A DNA stretch of 64,000 bases from Thalassotalea sediminis (GTDB lineage: Bacteria > Pseudomonadota > Gammaproteobacteria > Enterobacterales > Alteromonadaceae): positions 2,728,001 through 2,792,000 of the forward strand of contig NZ_AP027361.1 of assembly GCF_030295915.1 (NCBI RefSeq), read 5' to 3'. Below are positions 62,128-64,000 of the stretch, piece after piece (the first letter of the stretch is position 1; each line of letters opens with the position of its first letter). The notes under the pieces were generated by a model, which saw only the letters and a list, made by a program, of their open reading frames with translations, was not told the DNA's origin and made no database searches. Made by a program: the position numbers and the translations under genes.

Positions 62128-62162
62128 AATTGTTAGCCCTTTAAAATAAAGGGCTAACAATT
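62128..62162. other. Perfect 15-bp hairpin upstream of the repeat-peptide gene
   Basis: AATTGTTAGCCCTTT and AAAGGGCTAACAATT enclose the loop AAAAT. It is followed by AATTTACATT, so the T-run is weak. It could end the GGDEF-EAL message, attenuate the next gene, or act as a dyad operator. It is the longest perfect stem noticed in the window. Confidence 0.6.
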
Positions 62163-62237
62163 AATTTACATTATTGGCACAGTAATCGCTTATTCCTTAT
62201 CGCGTTTAAAACAATAACCGATAAAAGGAAAAATAAA

Positions 62238-62516
62238 ATGCTAAGTTCAATCATCTTATCTTTAGTAGTTAACACTTCTCCAGCACCTGTTGCTGATCAA
62301 GATTCACTAATTATTGAAGAAGTTGGCAGAAAAGCTAGTACGATACGTATCAATAATGAATTTGCTATCGAAAAAACTGGTCGTAAAGCAAGTACTATCC
62401 GCATAAGTAACGATTTTGATGTTGAAAAAACAGGCCGTAAAGCAAGTACTATTCGCATTAATAACGACTTTAATGTTGAAAAAACAGGTCGTAAAGCAAG
62501 TACAATCAGAATTTAA
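62238..62516 (+). CDS. Secreted-looking small protein of four 18-residue repeats
   Basis: A 92-aa protein of no family I recognise. Residues 1-19 are hydrophobic and end APVA before D, like a cleavable signal but without an N-terminal positive charge. From residue 25 there are four units of 18 residues: x-[IV]-E-[EK]-[VT]-GRKASTIRI-[NS]-N-[DE]-F, the last cut after the core. Cores start at 30, 48, 66 and 84. The alternating T-I-R-I and F-x-V-E-K pattern suggests two short beta-strands per unit. GTAAAGCAAGTAC-like codons vary silently between copies. AAAAGGA stands before the ATG, and the coding start is clear. A 33-aa peptide gene follows after 12 bases. Possible roles: multi-core peptide precursor, beta-repeat or amyloid-like surface protein. 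Confidence 0.72.
   Translation: MLSSIILSLVVNTSPAPVADQDSLIIEEVGRKASTIRINNEFAIEKTGRKASTIRISNDFDVEKTGRKASTIRINNDFNVEKTGRKASTIRI
62325..62513 (+). repeat. 54-bp in-frame tandem repeat, four copies
   Basis: Copies of the core begin at 62325, 62379, 62433 and 62487, exactly 54 bases apart, all in the reading frame. The nine core codons encode the same residues in each copy. Codons for G, R, A, T, I, R and I differ between copies; only K (AAA) and S (AGT) are fixed. The first copy is the most different in codons. Confidence 0.9.
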
Positions 62517-62528
62517 GGTGCATTAGCT

Positions 62529-62630
62529 ATGATTAAACTCATTAAAAACATATTCGCAATCGCACCAAAAGAAAATGCGATAGCGGCAAAAATCCTTATT
62601 AAAGAAATGCCTGCAGCCAAGTCACTTTAA
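62529..62630 (+). CDS. 33-residue cationic amphipathic peptide
   Basis: Reads MIKLIKNIFAIAPKENAIAA and ends AAKSL. Six Lys and two Glu give a net charge near +4, with isoleucine and alanine making a hydrophobic face. AAGGTG (62515-62520) overlaps the stop of the repeat-protein gene and lies 8 bases before this ATG, so the two are probably translated from one message. No family recognised. It could be a toxin-like or membrane-active peptide, a leader, or a partner of the repeat protein. Confidence 0.45.
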   Translation: MIKLIKNIFAIAPKENAIAAKILIKEMPAAKSL

Positions 62631-62678
62631 TGTTGCAAGCAATAGTCATAATCGCTACAAGGATGTTAGCGGCTTTAT

Positions 62679-62704
62679 TAAAGTTTTAGAGATCCTAAAC
62701 TTTA
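62679..62704. terminator. Likely bidirectional terminator
   Basis: TAAAGTTT(T)AG and CTAAACTTTA form a stem with one bulged T and a 5-base loop, followed by TTTCTA. It lies between the peptide gene and the convergent small membrane protein gene. Confidence 0.6.
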
Positions 62705-62707
62705 TTT

Positions 62708-62908
62708 CTACGCGCGGAATATAAGTGCGTTCCAACCAAACAAACGATTAACCTTCATACGCTTTTTCATACAAAACATTGGCCATACAAAAGGCCCAAA
62801 CATAAACCCTGCAAAAGCCCAACGCTTGCTACCTAAGCCGTTTGAAATCGCCTGACAATAGAAAAATAACGCAGATAAAAGAGCAAAAACAGGAAGCAAA
62901 AACAACAT
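62708..62908 (-). CDS. Small membrane protein of unknown function
   Basis: A 66-aa product from the ATG at 62908; a TTG at 62932 would add eight residues but lacks a ribosome site. It has one clear helix (about residues 1-20, LFLLPVFALLSALFF) and a second hydrophobic segment, WAFAGFMFGPFVWPMF, then a basic stretch, MKKRMKVNRLFGW. No family is recognised. It is convergent with the repeat-protein cluster. Confidence 0.5.
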   Translation of the reverse strand: MLFLLPVFALLSALFFYCQAISNGLGSKRWAFAGFMFGPFVWPMFCMKKRMKVNRLFGWNALIFRA

Positions 62909-63051
62909 AATACTTAATTCCAATATGAGCAACGCAAATCAAAGTGGCGTTATTATAGTCAATTAGAGTATTTATTCAACAACTTTAGAGTAATTAAACT
63001 AACTTATCATCCAAGAATATTTAATGCTTTCATGTGTAAAAGTTGGCTCAA

Positions 63052-63079
63052 AAAAAGAGGCAATAAATTGCCTCTTTTT
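63052..63079. terminator. Terminator of fadJ, usable both ways
   Basis: AAAAAGAGGCAAT and ATTGCCTCTTTTT are perfect complements with two bases between. It lies 37 bases after the fadJ stop on the minus strand. Confidence 0.88.
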
Positions 63080-63115
63080 ATTTACCTTTGATTAACAAAT
63101 CTGGCAATAATTCAC

Positions 63116-64000
63116 CTAGTCATTATAAAATTTTTCACCGTTACTTGCCATAGCAATCAACCGCTCACAAGGTGCATATCTTTCACCATGTAATGCTTTG
63201 AATTGATTTAGCTGAGCCACTACATTTTCTAAACCTAGACTATCCATATATCGGAAAGGACCACCTAAAAATGGTGGGAACCCTATACCAAAGATAGCAC
63301 CGATATCACCATCTCTCGCATTTCTAACAATACACTCATCAAGACATTGAGCGGCTTCATTAAGCATCATATACAAACAACGTTTAGTAATATCCTGTGG
63401 CGATAATTTACCGACAGGTGTAACGTTTAATAGGTCATATACGCGCTGATCAACTTCTTTCTTTTTCACATCGTAGCGATAAAAACCTTTTTTCACTTTC
63501 TTACCTAAACGACCGTCTTCAATTAGCTTGTCAAAAGCTGCTGGTGGTGCAAAACGTTCACCAAGTTCAGACTGCAAAATAGGGCCAATTTTAGCGCCGA
63601 CATCAATCCCTACTTCATCCAATAACTGCATTGGTCCTACAGGGAAACCGGCTTTAACTAAAGCTCGATCTAATTTATCGATAGGTTCACCACTTAGTAA
63701 CAACATCGCAGCTTCGTTCATGTATGGCGCTAAAATACGATTGACATAGAAGCCCGCTTTGTCTTTCACCACAATGGGAGTTTTACCTTGCTTTTTAGCT
63801 AGAGCAACTGTAGTCGAAATAACCTGCTCAGATGTCCCCTCATGAGGAATAATCTCTGCGAGCGGCATTTTATCAACCGGCGAAAAATAATGTAGGCCGA
63901 TTACATTTTCAGGTCGTTGCGCTTTAGCAGCAATTTGTCCAATTGGTAAGCTAGACGTATTACTCGCGAAAATAGTGGAGTCCGCGCATTGTTGCTCAAT
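63116..64000 (-). CDS. fadJ: Fatty acid oxidation complex alpha subunit FadJ, 3' part
   Basis: The frame is open to the right edge, so the last 294 residues are seen of a protein near 700. Visible are the end of the NAD-binding domain of 3-hydroxyacyl-CoA dehydrogenase ([38 protein letters not shown], which includes the catalytic His), then the two helical C-terminal domains ([34 protein letters not shown]). VEVIPH-like EIIPH is closer to FadJ than to FadB. It works in fatty acid beta-oxidation with FadI. Confidence 0.85.
   Translation of the reverse strand: MEQQCADSTIFASNTSSLPIGQIAAKAQRPENVIGLHYFSPVDKMPLAEIIPHEGTSEQVISTTVALAKKQGKTPIVVKDKAGFYVNRILAPYMNEAAMLLLSGEPIDKLDRALVKAGFPVGPMQLLDEVGIDVGAKIGPILQSELGERFAPPAAFDKLIEDGRLGKKVKKGFYRYDVKKKEVDQRVYDLLNVTPVGKLSPQDITKRCLYMMLNEAAQCLDECIVRNARDGDIGAIFGIGFPPFLGGPFRYMDSLGLENVVAQLNQFKALHGERYAPCERLIAMASNGEKFYND

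Noticed and set aside
62325..62513. Tandem repeats that might be read as a CRISPR array
   Set aside because: The units are 54 bases with no unique spacers, all in one reading frame, and vary only at silent or conservative sites. They encode protein repeats.
62933..62980. A 13-codon ORF starting ATGAGCAACGC near 62925
   Set aside because: Too short, no ribosome site, and it overlaps the start region of the small membrane protein gene.

Overview
The window looks like an AT-rich chromosome segment from a marine gammaproteobacterium of the Alteromonadales, most likely Colwelliaceae or a Thalassotalea-like relative. That placement is an inference. It rests on E. coli-like gene order (ybeL-leuS-lptE-holA-nadD-rsfS-rlmH-mrdA-mrdB-rlpA-dacA-ybeD-lipB-lipA and prmB-aroC), a large Oar-like TonB-dependent receptor, tyrosine catabolism (hppD), and many chemotaxis and cyclic-di-GMP proteins. 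I see no rRNA, tRNA, CRISPR array, insertion sequence or prophage.

Region 1 (1-17,700) is mixed. It opens with the 3' part of recN, then bamE. A two-gene sugar-acid-type operon follows on the minus strand (class II aldolase/adducin-like protein plus an enolase-superfamily dehydratase). Next come a ThrE-type exporter with a TetR regulator, an atypical PilZ-like protein, a methyl-accepting chemotaxis protein, a DUF2897 peptide, a 998-aa TonB-dependent receptor with a palindrome-rich upstream region, ppiC, carbonic anhydrase, a canonical PilZ protein, hppD, and deaD with a long leader.

Region 2 (17,776-32,346, minus strand) is a complete 13-gene complex I operon, nuoA-B-CD-E-F-G-H-I-J-K-L-M-N. 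Almost every junction overlaps by 1-11 bases. It encodes the proton-pumping NADH:quinone oxidoreductase.

Region 3 (32,751-49,163) has a Lon-related AAA protease and ybeL on the minus strand, then the conserved plus-strand cluster from leuS to lipA. This cluster covers tRNA charging, LPS assembly, the replication clamp loader, NAD synthesis, ribosome maturation, the rod-shape wall machinery (PBP2, RodA, RlpA, PBP5) and lipoate synthesis.

Region 4 (49,175-64,000) has a solitary periplasmic solute-binding protein, an MFS transporter, aroC-prmB, smrB, sixA, a large M16 metallopeptidase and a 1513-aa sensor that joins a periplasmic propeller to PAS, GGDEF and EAL domains. After that gene lies the least explained part of the window: two perfect hairpins, a 92-aa secreted-looking protein made of four near-identical 18-residue repeats, a 33-aa cationic peptide, a small membrane protein and the 3' part of fadJ. 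The repeat protein is my best candidate for something undescribed. Its nine-residue core is identical in all four copies although seven of the nine codons vary, so selection appears to act on the peptide.
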